A DNA stretch of 64,000 nucleotides from assembly GCA_016191145.1 (NCBI GenBank), contig JACPPD010000008.1, positions 1-64,000 on the forward strand, given 5' to 3'. Source of the stretch: Ignavibacteria bacterium (GTDB lineage: Bacteria > Bacteroidota > Ignavibacteria > Kapaibacteriales > Kapaibacteriaceae). The first letter of the stretch is position 1. The number at the start of each line of letters is the position of its first letter. Of the stretch, positions 18,945 through 28,534 are shown one piece after another. The notes below the pieces were generated by a model. It did not search any database and was not told the origin of the DNA. It was given only the letters and a program-made list of their open reading frames with translations. The position numbers were made by a program, and so were the translations under genes.

Positions 18945-20762
18945 TTAGTTAATCTTCCCGTAAAATACACGGTTTCGGAGCATCAACTGGTCTGCAGTTG
19001 CATTGGCATCAAAACCGATCTGGTGACGCTTCGTTGCGGTTTTCTTCACAGGCTTTGCCGTGAGTTCGATTTCATCTTCGCCTCGCCTGATCTGTAGTGT
19101 AACGGGTGCGTCGGTTTCGGGTCTGAACAATGCTTTGGTTTCAGCGAACGATTTTACGGTGACCTTAACATTGTTTACCTCCAGCAGAAGGTCTCCACGG
19201 TGAACACCCAGCGGGTTCAGAGAGTCGGGATAAATGATGAATGCAGAATCATTCGATTTACGGTCGACGCCGATGCCGAAGGTCAACTGCCCAACGTCGA
19301 CGCTGTCAGTATACGTCAAACCAATCCGAGCAAGAATTTCTTTCACTGGTAACCGTCCGTCGCTGTTGATAAACTGCTCGCAATATGCTTGTGCTTCCGG
19401 AGTTGACGCACGGCCGATTTCTGCAAACAAATCTTCGTCTTTAAAAGGTTTAGACTGACCGTATTGCTTCATAAGAAGTCGAACGAGTTCGAGCAGTCCA
19501 AGCTTGCCTTTCGAAGAATCTCTAAGCACAACGTCGAGAAGCAAGGCATTCAGCGGGCCATAATAATAAATCAAAGGGTAGACCTCCTGATTTTTCGGTG
19601 TTAATACATCTCTGGAAAATTTGATGAGATTGAACGTAGGCGGAAGATATCTGAAAGATGAAGCCCATTGCTCAACAACTTTAATAAAGTCTTTGTCCGA
19701 CGTAATGCTATCGCGAAGTAACGTCTGTTCTGCAAAATATTCTGTAACGCCTTCGTATAGCCAGATATGGTCACTCATAGCAGGTGTTCGGAAATTGAAC
19801 CGATCAATTTCTTCGCTATGAAGATTGAGCGGTACAAGGATGTGCAGAAATTCGTGGCCTGCAACATCATTTAATCCTAATGCTCGCTTTGAATAACGCC
19901 AGAAGTACATCGAACTAAAATTATGTTCTAAAGCTCCCTGCGCGTAACGGAGATAGCGGACGTTTACAGTATCTCCATTGTAGAGATAGATCAGGAAGGC
20001 ATATTTGTTTACCGGTAGAGCACCGAGATATTTATGTATCGCCGAGGTTACTTTCGACAACACATTCGCATACTCCGTAGCTAATTTGCTTGTGTTATGA
20101 TGTGCAAGAGCAACGAGCACTCTTGTGCTATTCACCATTATCGTAGCTGTGTCGGGAACAGAATAAAGAACAGGTCCATCAACGAGTGCATCGTACGATG
20201 GCGCAACATATTCGTCGGATGAGTCGGTGCGCGCAGTTACATCGAGAGCGGTGGCACAGTACAGATACGTTGGCCGCTTAACGTTCACTACGTATGGTCT
20301 GCCCTGCATGCCATCGATATATCCCACGATACCTGTATGATTGAGCACAACAATCGAGTCCTCGAAATCGGTACCGGCAGGATGAAACACTTGCACGGAT
20401 GAGTCTGCAACATCAAATGAGTCGTCGACACGATACGTTACATAGCTGGTCCGCTGTGCGTCCATGAGCACGAACTGAGAATCGGCAGACCTGGTAACCC
20501 CCAGCACCAAGCCCCCTTCATCGTAGGCTGTAAAATCATGGACAAGCCGATGCCAGGCATTGAATTCGTAAGTGCCCGGCGCAATAACCGGAAATACAAA
20601 CGTTGCAGTCGGCTGATCGAGCTTTGGAAGCGCAACGGTGACCGTTAAACGGTCGTCGGTAATGCGGTTCAAATCAAAGTCGACACGATAGCCCGCCTCG
20701 CTTCCAAACAGGCGAGTAGCGCCAACCAACAGGCAGAACACAAAAAAGTACAAGTGCTTCAT
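18945..20762 (-). CDS. M61-family (glycyl aminopeptidase-like) peptidase with PDZ domain
   Basis: GHEFLHILVPLNLHSEE..WLYEGVTEYFAE zinc-peptidase motif; C-terminal PDZ-like RGDLLLEVNNVKV. Confidence 0.85.
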   Translation of the reverse strand: MKHLYFFVFCLLVGATRLFGSEAGYRVDFDLNRITDDRLTVTVALPKLDQPTATFVFPVIAPGTYEFNAWHRLVHDFTAYDEGGLVLGVTRSADSQFVLMDAQRTSYVTYRVDDSFDVADSSVQVFHPAGTDFEDSIVVLNHTGIVGYIDGMQGRPYVVNVKRPTYLYCATALDVTARTDSSDEYVAPSYDALVDGPVLYSVPDTATIMVNSTRVLVALAHHNTSKLATEYANVLSKVTSAIHKYLGALPVNKYAFLIYLYNGDTVNVRYLRYAQGALEHNFSSMYFWRYSKRALGLNDVAGHEFLHILVPLNLHSEEIDRFNFRTPAMSDHIWLYEGVTEYFAEQTLLRDSITSDKDFIKVVEQWASSFRYLPPTFNLIKFSRDVLTPKNQEVYPLIYYYGPLNALLLDVVLRDSSKGKLGLLELVRLLMKQYGQSKPFKDEDLFAEIGRASTPEAQAYCEQFINSDGRLPVKEILARIGLTYTDSVDVGQLTFGIGVDRKSNDSAFIIYPDSLNPLGVHRGDLLLEVNNVKVTVKSFAETKALFRPETDAPVTLQIRRGEDEIELTAKPVKKTATKRHQIGFDANATADQLMLRNRVFYGKIN

Positions 20763-20830
20763 AAGCTCCAATATAAACTCCATTCATGGTGGCAGTAAAT
20801 TGCGGGATCGTCCCGCATATTTATTGATTC

Positions 20831-23389
20831 ATGACTTCGCGACAAATCCGACAATCTTTTCTCGACTTTTTTGCAGAGAGGGGGCATAGAGTCCTTCCCT
20901 CTGCGCCGGTGGTTCCACATGCCGATCCGACTCTGCTGTTTACAAACGCCGGTATGAATCAGTTCAAGGATGTTTTTCTGGGAACTGGAAAACGCGATTA
21001 CAAACGTGCTGCGGATACGCAGAAATGTATTCGAGTTTCGGGCAAGCATAACGATCTCGAAGAAGTTGGTTACGATACCTACCATCACACATTTTTTGAG
21101 ATGCTCGGAAACTGGAGCTTTGGTGATTACTTTAAAGAAGAAGCAATTGGATGGTCGTGGGAATTGCTGACGAAGGTGTGGAAGCTCGACGCCACTCGTT
21201 TGCATGCAACTGTCTTTACGTCCGATGCAGAAGCATACAACATTTGGAAAGCATTTCTTCCTGAATCTCACATTCACCGATTCGGCGAGAAGGATAATTT
21301 TTGGGAGATGGGAGACACCGGTCCATGCGGTCCGTGCTCGGAAATTCATTACGATAGAACGCCGGACAAATCGGGCGCAAAGCTTGTAAACGCAGGCGTA
21401 CAGGACGTAATTGAAATCTGGAACAATGTGTTTATCCAGTACAATCGGCGCACTGATGGTACACTCGAAGATTTGCCCGCAAGGCACGTTGATACCGGCA
21501 TGGGCTTTGAGCGCATAACAGCAGTGCTGCAAGGAAAAAATTCTAACTACGATACGGATATCTTTCAGCCAATCATTGCATTCACCGAAGACCTCTCGGG
21601 TAAAGTTTATCGGCCCGATATCAATCATCCCGATGGCATAGCAATGCGCGTCATCGCCGATCATGTTCGCACACTCACGTTTGCAATTGCCGACGGAGCG
21701 ATTCCCGGTAATGAGGGAAGGGGCTATGTATTGCGCAGAATACTTCGTCGGGCTGCACGCTACGCACGCAAGCTGGACCTCACCGAACCAATGCTGTACA
21801 AACACGTCGACGTTGTTTGCAGCCTCATGGGTGACGTGTTCCCTGAAATCGTTACAAATAAGACGGTAGTTCAACGAGTGATCAAAGCAGAGGAAGAACA
21901 GTTTCTGCAGACGCTCGATCATGGCAGGGCAGAGCTGCACAATGCATGGAAAAAAATCAGTGGGGTTGAAGGCAGTGAAAACGCCGAAACACATGTGCTT
22001 TCAGGCGATGTTGCTTTTAAGTTGTACGATACCTATGGTTTCCCGCTCGACCTTACAGACCTTATTGCACGCGAGGAATACGGTCTGTACGTAGACCATG
22101 CCGCCTTCAACGTCCTGCTTGCCGAACAGCGTCAGCGTTCACGTGCCGCACATAAATTGCATGTTCAACACGTTGAAATTGCCCCCTTACACATCGTAAC
22201 AAAATTTACAGGTTATACATCTACCGAAACATCTTCGGAAGTGCTGCATGTTGATGGCACCAGTGTAGTGCTTGCTGAAACACCGTTTTATGTGGAGATG
22301 GGCGGTCAGGTATCCGATACAGGCACCCTTGTGGTAGGGGGCTCGGAATACGTGGTGGACGACGTCCGAAAAGTTGGCGATGCCATCATACACATCTGTG
22401 AGACCGATGTTGATGGAACCATCGGCGACACAGCAATTGCGCGAATAGATGCTCCTCGAAGAGGAAACATTCAGCGTGAACACTCAGCAACGCACTTAGT
22501 TCACGAAGCTCTACGTAGAGTTCTGGGAAGACATGTACAGCAAGCCGGATCCCTTGTAGCGCCAAATCACCTGCGATTCGATTTTTCTCACTTTGAAAAA
22601 GTGCCTGCTGATGAATTGCAGGCAATCGAAGATATCGTTAACGAAAAAATATTTCAGAGCATCGACGTGGTTACCGAAGAACTACCCACGGAGAAGGCGC
22701 GGACAATTCCGGGTGTGAAAATGTTTTTTGGTGATAAGTACGGCGACAATGTTCGTGTTGTGTTTATCGACGAACACTTTTCCGTAGAGTTTTGCGGTGG
22801 AACGCATGTGCGCAACACATCGGAAATCGGATTATTTAAAATTATTGATGAAACCAGTGTTGCATCGGGCGTCAGACGCATTGAAGCAGTGTCCGGTCGC
22901 AACATCCTGCAGTTCATCTCCGGGCTTCTTCAACAGCACGAGAGCAATCGGTGGCGGCAGGAGCAGCTTCAGGAGCGTGTCAGGGATCTGGAAAGCGTGT
23001 TGGCGGCACAACGCACGGGAGAATTAAAGAAGACCATTCCAGATATTGTGAAAACAGCGTCAGTGGTCGATGGAATTCGCGTCGTGTCCAAACGAGTCGA
23101 CGTCGGCGCCCTCGAACAGCTCAAAGATTTGGGAGACGAATTGCGCAATGAGCTAAAAACCAATGGTGTCGGCCTTCTCGCCTCAGTCATTGACGGGAAG
23201 GTTCAGTTGGTGTGCGTGGTTACCGACGACCTCACCGCAACGAAGCCTGCAGGAGTACTCATTGGCAGGATTGCAAAAGAACTGGGTGGAGGCGGAGGCG
23301 GCAAGGCGCACATGGCAACTGCCGGCGCCCGTGATGTCACAAAACTCGATGCAGTGCTTACGAGGTTTCCGGAAATGGTTTTCTTGTAA
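20831..23389 (+). CDS. alaS: Alanyl-tRNA synthetase
   Basis: 852 aa; SRQIRQSFLDFFAERGHRVLPSAPVVPHADPTLLFTNAGMNQFKDVFLG; GGGGGGKAHMATAGA. Confidence 0.97.
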   Translation: MTSRQIRQSFLDFFAERGHRVLPSAPVVPHADPTLLFTNAGMNQFKDVFLGTGKRDYKRAADTQKCIRVSGKHNDLEEVGYDTYHHTFFEMLGNWSFGDYFKEEAIGWSWELLTKVWKLDATRLHATVFTSDAEAYNIWKAFLPESHIHRFGEKDNFWEMGDTGPCGPCSEIHYDRTPDKSGAKLVNAGVQDVIEIWNNVFIQYNRRTDGTLEDLPARHVDTGMGFERITAVLQGKNSNYDTDIFQPIIAFTEDLSGKVYRPDINHPDGIAMRVIADHVRTLTFAIADGAIPGNEGRGYVLRRILRRAARYARKLDLTEPMLYKHVDVVCSLMGDVFPEIVTNKTVVQRVIKAEEEQFLQTLDHGRAELHNAWKKISGVEGSENAETHVLSGDVAFKLYDTYGFPLDLTDLIAREEYGLYVDHAAFNVLLAEQRQRSRAAHKLHVQHVEIAPLHIVTKFTGYTSTETSSEVLHVDGTSVVLAETPFYVEMGGQVSDTGTLVVGGSEYVVDDVRKVGDAIIHICETDVDGTIGDTAIARIDAPRRGNIQREHSATHLVHEALRRVLGRHVQQAGSLVAPNHLRFDFSHFEKVPADELQAIEDIVNEKIFQSIDVVTEELPTEKARTIPGVKMFFGDKYGDNVRVVFIDEHFSVEFCGGTHVRNTSEIGLFKIIDETSVASGVRRIEAVSGRNILQFISGLLQQHESNRWRQEQLQERVRDLESVLAAQRTGELKKTIPDIVKTASVVDGIRVVSKRVDVGALEQLKDLGDELRNELKTNGVGLLASVIDGKVQLVCVVTDDLTATKPAGVLIGRIAKELGGGGGGKAHMATAGARDVTKLDAVLTRFPEMVFL

Positions 23390-23471
23390 CGCCACTTCGT
23401 GGCGAGTGCCAGGTGCCACGGGTTTAAATTCAAATTTTATCGATTACTAACATTTTCAGATTGGAAAGACA

Positions 23472-23849
23472 ATGGCAAACTCATTCGAAACAAATGGAAG
23501 CATCATCGTCATCATGGACACGCAGCAAATCACGGACACCTTTAAGAAACGTGAGTTTGTTGTGGAGATCGCCGATGGCAATTATCCTCAGCAGGTAAAG
23601 TTCCAGATGATACAGGACAAGACAGCTCTGCTCGATAATTACAAGGTGGGTCAGCAAGTAAAAATCTTTTTCAACCTTAAGGGTCGGTCATACACCCGAA
23701 AAGACAACACAACGGACTACTTCACCAATCTCGATTGCTGGAGAATTGAATCTGCCGAGGGGACTGCATCGGCATCCAACACAGATTATTCTCAGATTCA
23801 GCCAGCGTCGGCAAGTGCAAAAGATGACTTTGATGATGTGCCATTCTAG
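23472..23849 (+). CDS. DUF3127 domain protein
   Basis: DTQQITDTFKKREFVVEIADGNYPQQVKFQMIQDKTALLDNYKVGQQVKIFFNLKGR. Confidence 0.85.
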   Translation: MANSFETNGSIIVIMDTQQITDTFKKREFVVEIADGNYPQQVKFQMIQDKTALLDNYKVGQQVKIFFNLKGRSYTRKDNTTDYFTNLDCWRIESAEGTASASNTDYSQIQPASASAKDDFDDVPF

Positions 23850-23855
23850 TGCCAG

Positions 23856-24128
23856 GTTCAGGGTTCCAGGTTCAGGGTTCAAAGTTCAGGGTTCCAGGTT
23901 CAAAGTTCAGGGTTCCAGGTTCAGGGTTCAAAGTTCAAGGTTCAGGGTTCCAGGTTCAAAGTTCAGGGTTCCAGGTTCAGGGTTCAGGGTTCCAGGTTCA
24001 GGGTTCAGGGTTCAAAGTTCCAAGTTCAAAGTTCAGGGTTCAAGGTTCAGGGTTCAAAGTTCCAAGTTCAAAGTTCAGGGTTCAAAGTTCAGGGTTCAAA
24101 GTTCCATGTTCAAAGTTCAGGGTTCCAA
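23856..24128 (+). repeat. Heptanucleotide tandem array, 39 units of GTTC(AGG/AAA/CAG/CAA/AAG/CAT)
   Basis: Parsed unit by unit, no phase break across 273 bp. Confidence 0.95.
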
Positions 24129-24459
24129 GGTAGTGCCACGTGCCACAATAGAGCCCTGTGGTCAGCAATGCGCGGATCGGGGGAATGCAAACAGCCTCCA
24201 AATGATAAATGAAATGAAATGACATGCCAGGACCGTGCACCCATACATGGAATACCACGAACCTGGATCGTTGAACCGTAGACACACGGCTCATGATAAC
24301 GGACTAATGCTACCATTACAGGAAGATCGCGGATAAACAACTATCGCGCAACTCAACGAATACTCAACAGCAATTTGAGGCCATCCATACTCGTGATACT
24401 GCCGACAGCCATTTATAGGGGTTTAGAGGAGTATAAATAAATATATTTAGTATTAAGTC

Positions 24460-24732
24460 CCTGAACTTGGAACCCTGAACTTTGAACTTGGAACTTTGAA
24501 CCCTGAACTTTGAACCCTGAACCCTGAACCCTGAACCTGGAACCCTGAACCCTGAACCCTGAACCCTGAACTTGGAACTTTGAACTTTGAACCCTGAACC
24601 CTGAACCCTGAACCTGGAACCCTGAACCCTGAACCCTGAACTTGGAACTTTGAACCCTGAACTTGGAACTTTGAACCCTGAACTTGGAACTTTGAACCCT
24701 GAACCCTGAACCTGGAACCCTGAACCCTGAAC
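24460..24732 (-). repeat. Inverted heptanucleotide tandem array, 39 units of (CCT/TTT/TTG/CTG)GAAC
   Basis: Parsed unit by unit; opposite orientation to the array at 23856-24128 and same total length (273 bp). Confidence 0.95.
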
Positions 24733-24771
24733 CCTTCACCTGGCACCGGGCACAATGCCTACATTTGCCTG

Positions 24772-26094
24772 ATGCCCGAACGCATTTTACTAATTGGCTC
24801 CGGTGGGAGGGAGCATGCATTGGCGCACAGTCTTAGAAATTCAGCTTCATGCGATTGGCTCTGGTGTGCTCCCGGAAATCCGGGGATTGCGAGAGTTGCA
24901 GAGATCGTCGACGTCGACGTGAACGATTCCGATGCAGTAGCACTGTGGTGTAAGAGTCACGATGTTTCGTTCGTGGTTATTGGACCTGAGCAGCCACTGG
25001 CGCTGGGCGTTGCCGATAGCCTGAGGAGTAAGGGTATAGATGTGTTCGGACCTTCAAAGAGGGCGGCAGCATTGGAGACGTCGAAGGGTTTCGCAAAAGA
25101 TTTTATGCTTCGTCACAACATTCCTACAGCCCCCTTCAAAAAATTTGCAATTACCGGCATTGGCTCACTCCACGGCAACCTCTCTAGTGAGGAATGGTTA
25201 AACGATGTTTCATCAGAGGCTCTGAATTATCTCGAAAATCACGATCTGCCCGTCGTCATTAAATACGATGGCCTTGCCGCAGGCAAGGGAGTGGTGGTTG
25301 CCGAGACACACGATGATGCCAAGCGAGCACTGAAGGACATGGCTCGCGGCACGTTTGGCGACGCAGGAATTGTTATTGAAAGTTTTCTTAGGGGGCGAGA
25401 GGCAAGTGTCTTTGCCGTGTGCGACGGAGCCGACTACGTAGTGCTTGCCCCCTCCCAGGATCATAAGCGCATCGGCGAAGGCAATACCGGCAAGAACACC
25501 GGCGGGATGGGAGCATACGCCCCGGTTGGGTGGTTCGACGATTCGATGTTAAGAAAAGTTATAAATAACGTAATTGAACCAACTGTTGCGGGAATGGCGT
25601 CCGAAGGCAATCCATTTGTTGGCTGCCTGTACTGCGGACTAATGATTGATGACAGCGGGAATCCATTCGTTGTTGAATACAATGCGCGCTTTGGCGATCC
25701 CGAAACGCAGGCAGTCCTGGCGGTTCTCGATGCCGATTTTGCTGCCCTGCTTGCATCTGCAGCGAGAGGCGCCGTCGATACGTCGGCTGTTAAGAGCACA
25801 GCACGAGGAGTTGCCGTTAACGTTGTTTTGGCTTCTGCCGGCTATCCCGACGCCTATGAAAAAGGGCATGTAATTACCGGTATCGAAGAAGCGGAGCAGG
25901 ACCCGTGCATCCGTGTGTTTCAGGCAGGAACAAAGCGCAGAGGAGGTGAGACGGTTACCGACGGCGGAAGAGTGCTGGGAGTGACTGCCGTTGCCGATAC
26001 ACTGGATGAAGCGCGGAGAAATGCTTATTCGGCATGTAAAATAATTGACTTTAAAGGAAAATATTACAGATCTGACATTGGGGCTGTTGTTTAA
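24772..26094 (+). CDS. purD: Phosphoribosylamine-glycine ligase
   Basis: ILLIGSGGREHALAHSL, CAPGNPGIA, VIKYDGLAAGKGVVVA, NTGGMGAYAP. Confidence 0.96.
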   Translation: MPERILLIGSGGREHALAHSLRNSASCDWLWCAPGNPGIARVAEIVDVDVNDSDAVALWCKSHDVSFVVIGPEQPLALGVADSLRSKGIDVFGPSKRAAALETSKGFAKDFMLRHNIPTAPFKKFAITGIGSLHGNLSSEEWLNDVSSEALNYLENHDLPVVIKYDGLAAGKGVVVAETHDDAKRALKDMARGTFGDAGIVIESFLRGREASVFAVCDGADYVVLAPSQDHKRIGEGNTGKNTGGMGAYAPVGWFDDSMLRKVINNVIEPTVAGMASEGNPFVGCLYCGLMIDDSGNPFVVEYNARFGDPETQAVLAVLDADFAALLASAARGAVDTSAVKSTARGVAVNVVLASAGYPDAYEKGHVITGIEEAEQDPCIRVFQAGTKRRGGETVTDGGRVLGVTAVADTLDEARRNAYSACKIIDFKGKYYRSDIGAVV

Positions 26095-26131
26095 ATTTAT
26101 TCAACCACTTTAGACTGCCGACAACTAACGC

Positions 26132-27064
26132 ATGAAGATTCTCATTACCGGCGGAGCCGGATTTATTGGGTCGCACATTGCAGATGCCTACGTGAGTGCA
26201 GGGCACGATGTTGTGATTGTAGACGACCTAACCACCGGGCGCGAAGAGTTTGTACCAAAGGGCGCGCGATTCATCAAGATGGACATTACATCTCCGGAAA
26301 TCGATGATCTGTTTGAGCAGGAAAAATTCCAGGTTGTGAATCATCACGCGGCACACATGGAGCTGCGTGTAAGTGTGGACAAACCCCTTCACGATGCAGA
26401 GGTGAATATTCTTGGATCGGTTCGGTTGCTGGAAGCGGCTCGCAGAACGCATGTTCACCATTGCGTGTTGGCATCGAGTGTTGCAGTGTTAGGTAATTTT
26501 CTTACGATACCGGCAGACGAGACACATCCAACCAGGCCTATATCACCATACGGAGTGTCAAAGCTTGCCATGGAGCATTATGCAGAGTATTTCAGGACGT
26601 CTCATGGAATGCGCATTACCGTATTCAGGTATACCAACATTTACGGTCCGCGGCAGAACCCCTTTGGCGAAAGTGGTGTTGTGGGAATTTTTCTCAACAA
26701 GTTCCTGAATGGCTCGGTTGCCACAATACATGGCGACGGTGAGCAGTTGCGCGATTATCTTTACGTCAGCGATGTTGTTCGAGCCAACCTGATTGCAACT
26801 GAACGTTCCTTAAACGGAACGTTTATGTTGTGTGCAAACTCGGAAACCAGCGTGAATGAAGTGGTGAGGCTGTTGCACGAGCATATTCACGCTAAGGATG
26901 CATCGTTTCCATGTGAGGTAGAAAACGGCCCGTCGAAGGTTGGTGACCCGCCAATAACACGCGGTTCCTTTGCGCGGTTCAGTGCGCTGTCTGGATGGAA
27001 ACCTGCCACTGGAATCGATCATGGGATAGCCGAGACAACTGCCTGGTTTCTTAATCGCAGGTAA
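26132..27064 (+). CDS. NAD-dependent epimerase/dehydratase (UDP-glucose 4-epimerase-like)
   Basis: MKILITGGAGFIGSHIADAY, RPISPYGVSKLAMEHY, RYTNIYGPRQNP. Confidence 0.92.
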   Translation: MKILITGGAGFIGSHIADAYVSAGHDVVIVDDLTTGREEFVPKGARFIKMDITSPEIDDLFEQEKFQVVNHHAAHMELRVSVDKPLHDAEVNILGSVRLLEAARRTHVHHCVLASSVAVLGNFLTIPADETHPTRPISPYGVSKLAMEHYAEYFRTSHGMRITVFRYTNIYGPRQNPFGESGVVGIFLNKFLNGSVATIHGDGEQLRDYLYVSDVVRANLIATERSLNGTFMLCANSETSVNEVVRLLHEHIHAKDASFPCEVENGPSKVGDPPITRGSFARFSALSGWKPATGIDHGIAETTAWFLNRR

Positions 27065-27142
27065 TTGCGTAGTGATATTTTGTGAAAGAATGTATTTTCG
27101 GACGCTTTTCAACCAAGGTCGTATCCATTCTGAGATCAGTGC

Positions 27143-27673
27143 ATGTTCTTAGTATCGCGTTTTTTTATACGTGCAGTAGGATTTGTGTTTTTTGCTGCTG
27201 CATTGAGTAGTTGTAACCTCGATGGTTTTTTTACCAAGTATGGTGACGATCCGGTTTGGGTCGACCCAAACACTCACAGTGCAGCGGCTGCCTCCGCTGA
27301 TGCAGGTGGTCCGGGTAAGGACGTTTACAGCCACATCTGCGCCGCATGCCACCTTGGCAGCGGCAAAGGAGTTCCAGGCAATAACATCCCGCCATTGGCT
27401 GGGTCTGCTTTTGCTCAGGGAGATCCGTCGGTTCCTATACGGATTGTTTTGCACGGATTCCGCGGACCCATTGAGCGTGTAGGAACGCGCATCAACGGTC
27501 AGATGGCGTCATGGAAGGATCAGCTCAGCGACCAGCAGATTGCAGACGTGCTCACGTACGTCCGCTCTTCTTTTGGCAACAACGCGCCTGCCGTAAAACC
27601 AGACGAAGTGGCGGCCATCCGTGAGGCAACCGCTTCGAGATTTGTACCGTTCACAGAGAGTGAGTTGCAATGA
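27143..27673 (+). CDS. Cytochrome c (monoheme) lipoprotein of the oxidase cluster
   Basis: Lipobox-like ALSSCN; ICAACHLGSGKGVPGNNIPPLAGS. Confidence 0.88.
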   Translation: MFLVSRFFIRAVGFVFFAAALSSCNLDGFFTKYGDDPVWVDPNTHSAAAASADAGGPGKDVYSHICAACHLGSGKGVPGNNIPPLAGSAFAQGDPSVPIRIVLHGFRGPIERVGTRINGQMASWKDQLSDQQIADVLTYVRSSFGNNAPAVKPDEVAAIREATASRFVPFTESELQ

Positions 27674-28500
27674 AGAGTGTATTCGATTTCCTGGGTTGGT
27701 TTCCCGAAAACATTTCAACGTTTGGTGGTGAACTCGATGCTTTGTTTGCCATCATCTGGTGGGTGTGTGTTGGGATTTTCTTTCTCACCTTTGGCTTGAT
27801 GGCAATCTTCATGATTGTGTATCGAAATCGGGATGGTCACCGCGGATACAATTATCATGGAAACAACATTCTGGAAATTGCGTGGACAATTCTGCCAACA
27901 ATTCTCTTTGCCGGGATCGGGTTGTATTCAAATGAAATTTGGGAAGTAACGAAATACTCAAACCGCAATCCGAAGCCGGACGTTGAAATCCTGATGCTCG
28001 GTAAACAATTCACCTGGATGTTTTTGTATCCGGGCGCCGATGGAAAATTTGGTCGTAATGCATACACGGACAGAACGGCGCGCGCAGATATGTCGGCAAC
28101 AAATCCGTTTGGCCGCGATTCGTTAGACCCCGCAGGCGCCGATGATTTCATGGTTGAAAATCAGTTCAGAGTTCCCGTCAACGCCAATGTAGTAGTGCGC
28201 GGCTCAACAATCGACGTCCTGCACTCATTCTTTCTACCCCATGCCCGTGTAAAACAGGACGTGATCCCTGGAACATGGATGAACATCTGGTTCAACATTT
28301 TCAAAACAGGCAAATACGAACTTGCGTGCGCAGAACTCTGCGGCAGCGGACACTACGCGATGCGTGCTGAATATCAAGTGCTTTCTAACGCCGATTACGA
28401 TGCCTGGCTGAATCAGAAATCAGCGGAAATAAAGGGGATGAATGCAGGCGTCGCCGAAGAACCTGCCGCTGCAGATACAACTGCGCCAAAGTCAATGTAA
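27670..28500 (+). CDS. coxB: Cytochrome c oxidase subunit II
   Basis: CuA site CAELCGSGHYAM; two N-terminal TM segments. Confidence 0.94.
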   Translation: MKSVFDFLGWFPENISTFGGELDALFAIIWWVCVGIFFLTFGLMAIFMIVYRNRDGHRGYNYHGNNILEIAWTILPTILFAGIGLYSNEIWEVTKYSNRNPKPDVEILMLGKQFTWMFLYPGADGKFGRNAYTDRTARADMSATNPFGRDSLDPAGADDFMVENQFRVPVNANVVVRGSTIDVLHSFFLPHARVKQDVIPGTWMNIWFNIFKTGKYELACAELCGSGHYAMRAEYQVLSNADYDAWLNQKSAEIKGMNAGVAEEPAAADTTAPKSM

Positions 28501-28534
28501 ACAACGATAACAACTGAGCAATTAAGGTAATGTC

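Noticed and set aside
20759-21994. 411-aa minus-strand ORF
   Set aside because: Antisense shadow of alaS, no recognisable domain.
23390-23404. CGCCAC-TTC-GTGGCG hairpin after alaS as a terminator
   Set aside because: Stem only 6 bp and no T tract; too weak to call.
23746-24222. 158-aa and 94-aa ORFs (RVQGSGFKVQGS... repeats) across the left heptamer array
   Set aside because: A 7-bp repeat without stop codons gives open 21-bp-periodic frames in any phase; no start/RBS support and no known family.
24413-24820. 135-aa and 100-aa minus-strand repeat ORFs over the right heptamer array
   Set aside because: Same artefact; also overlaps the purD start.
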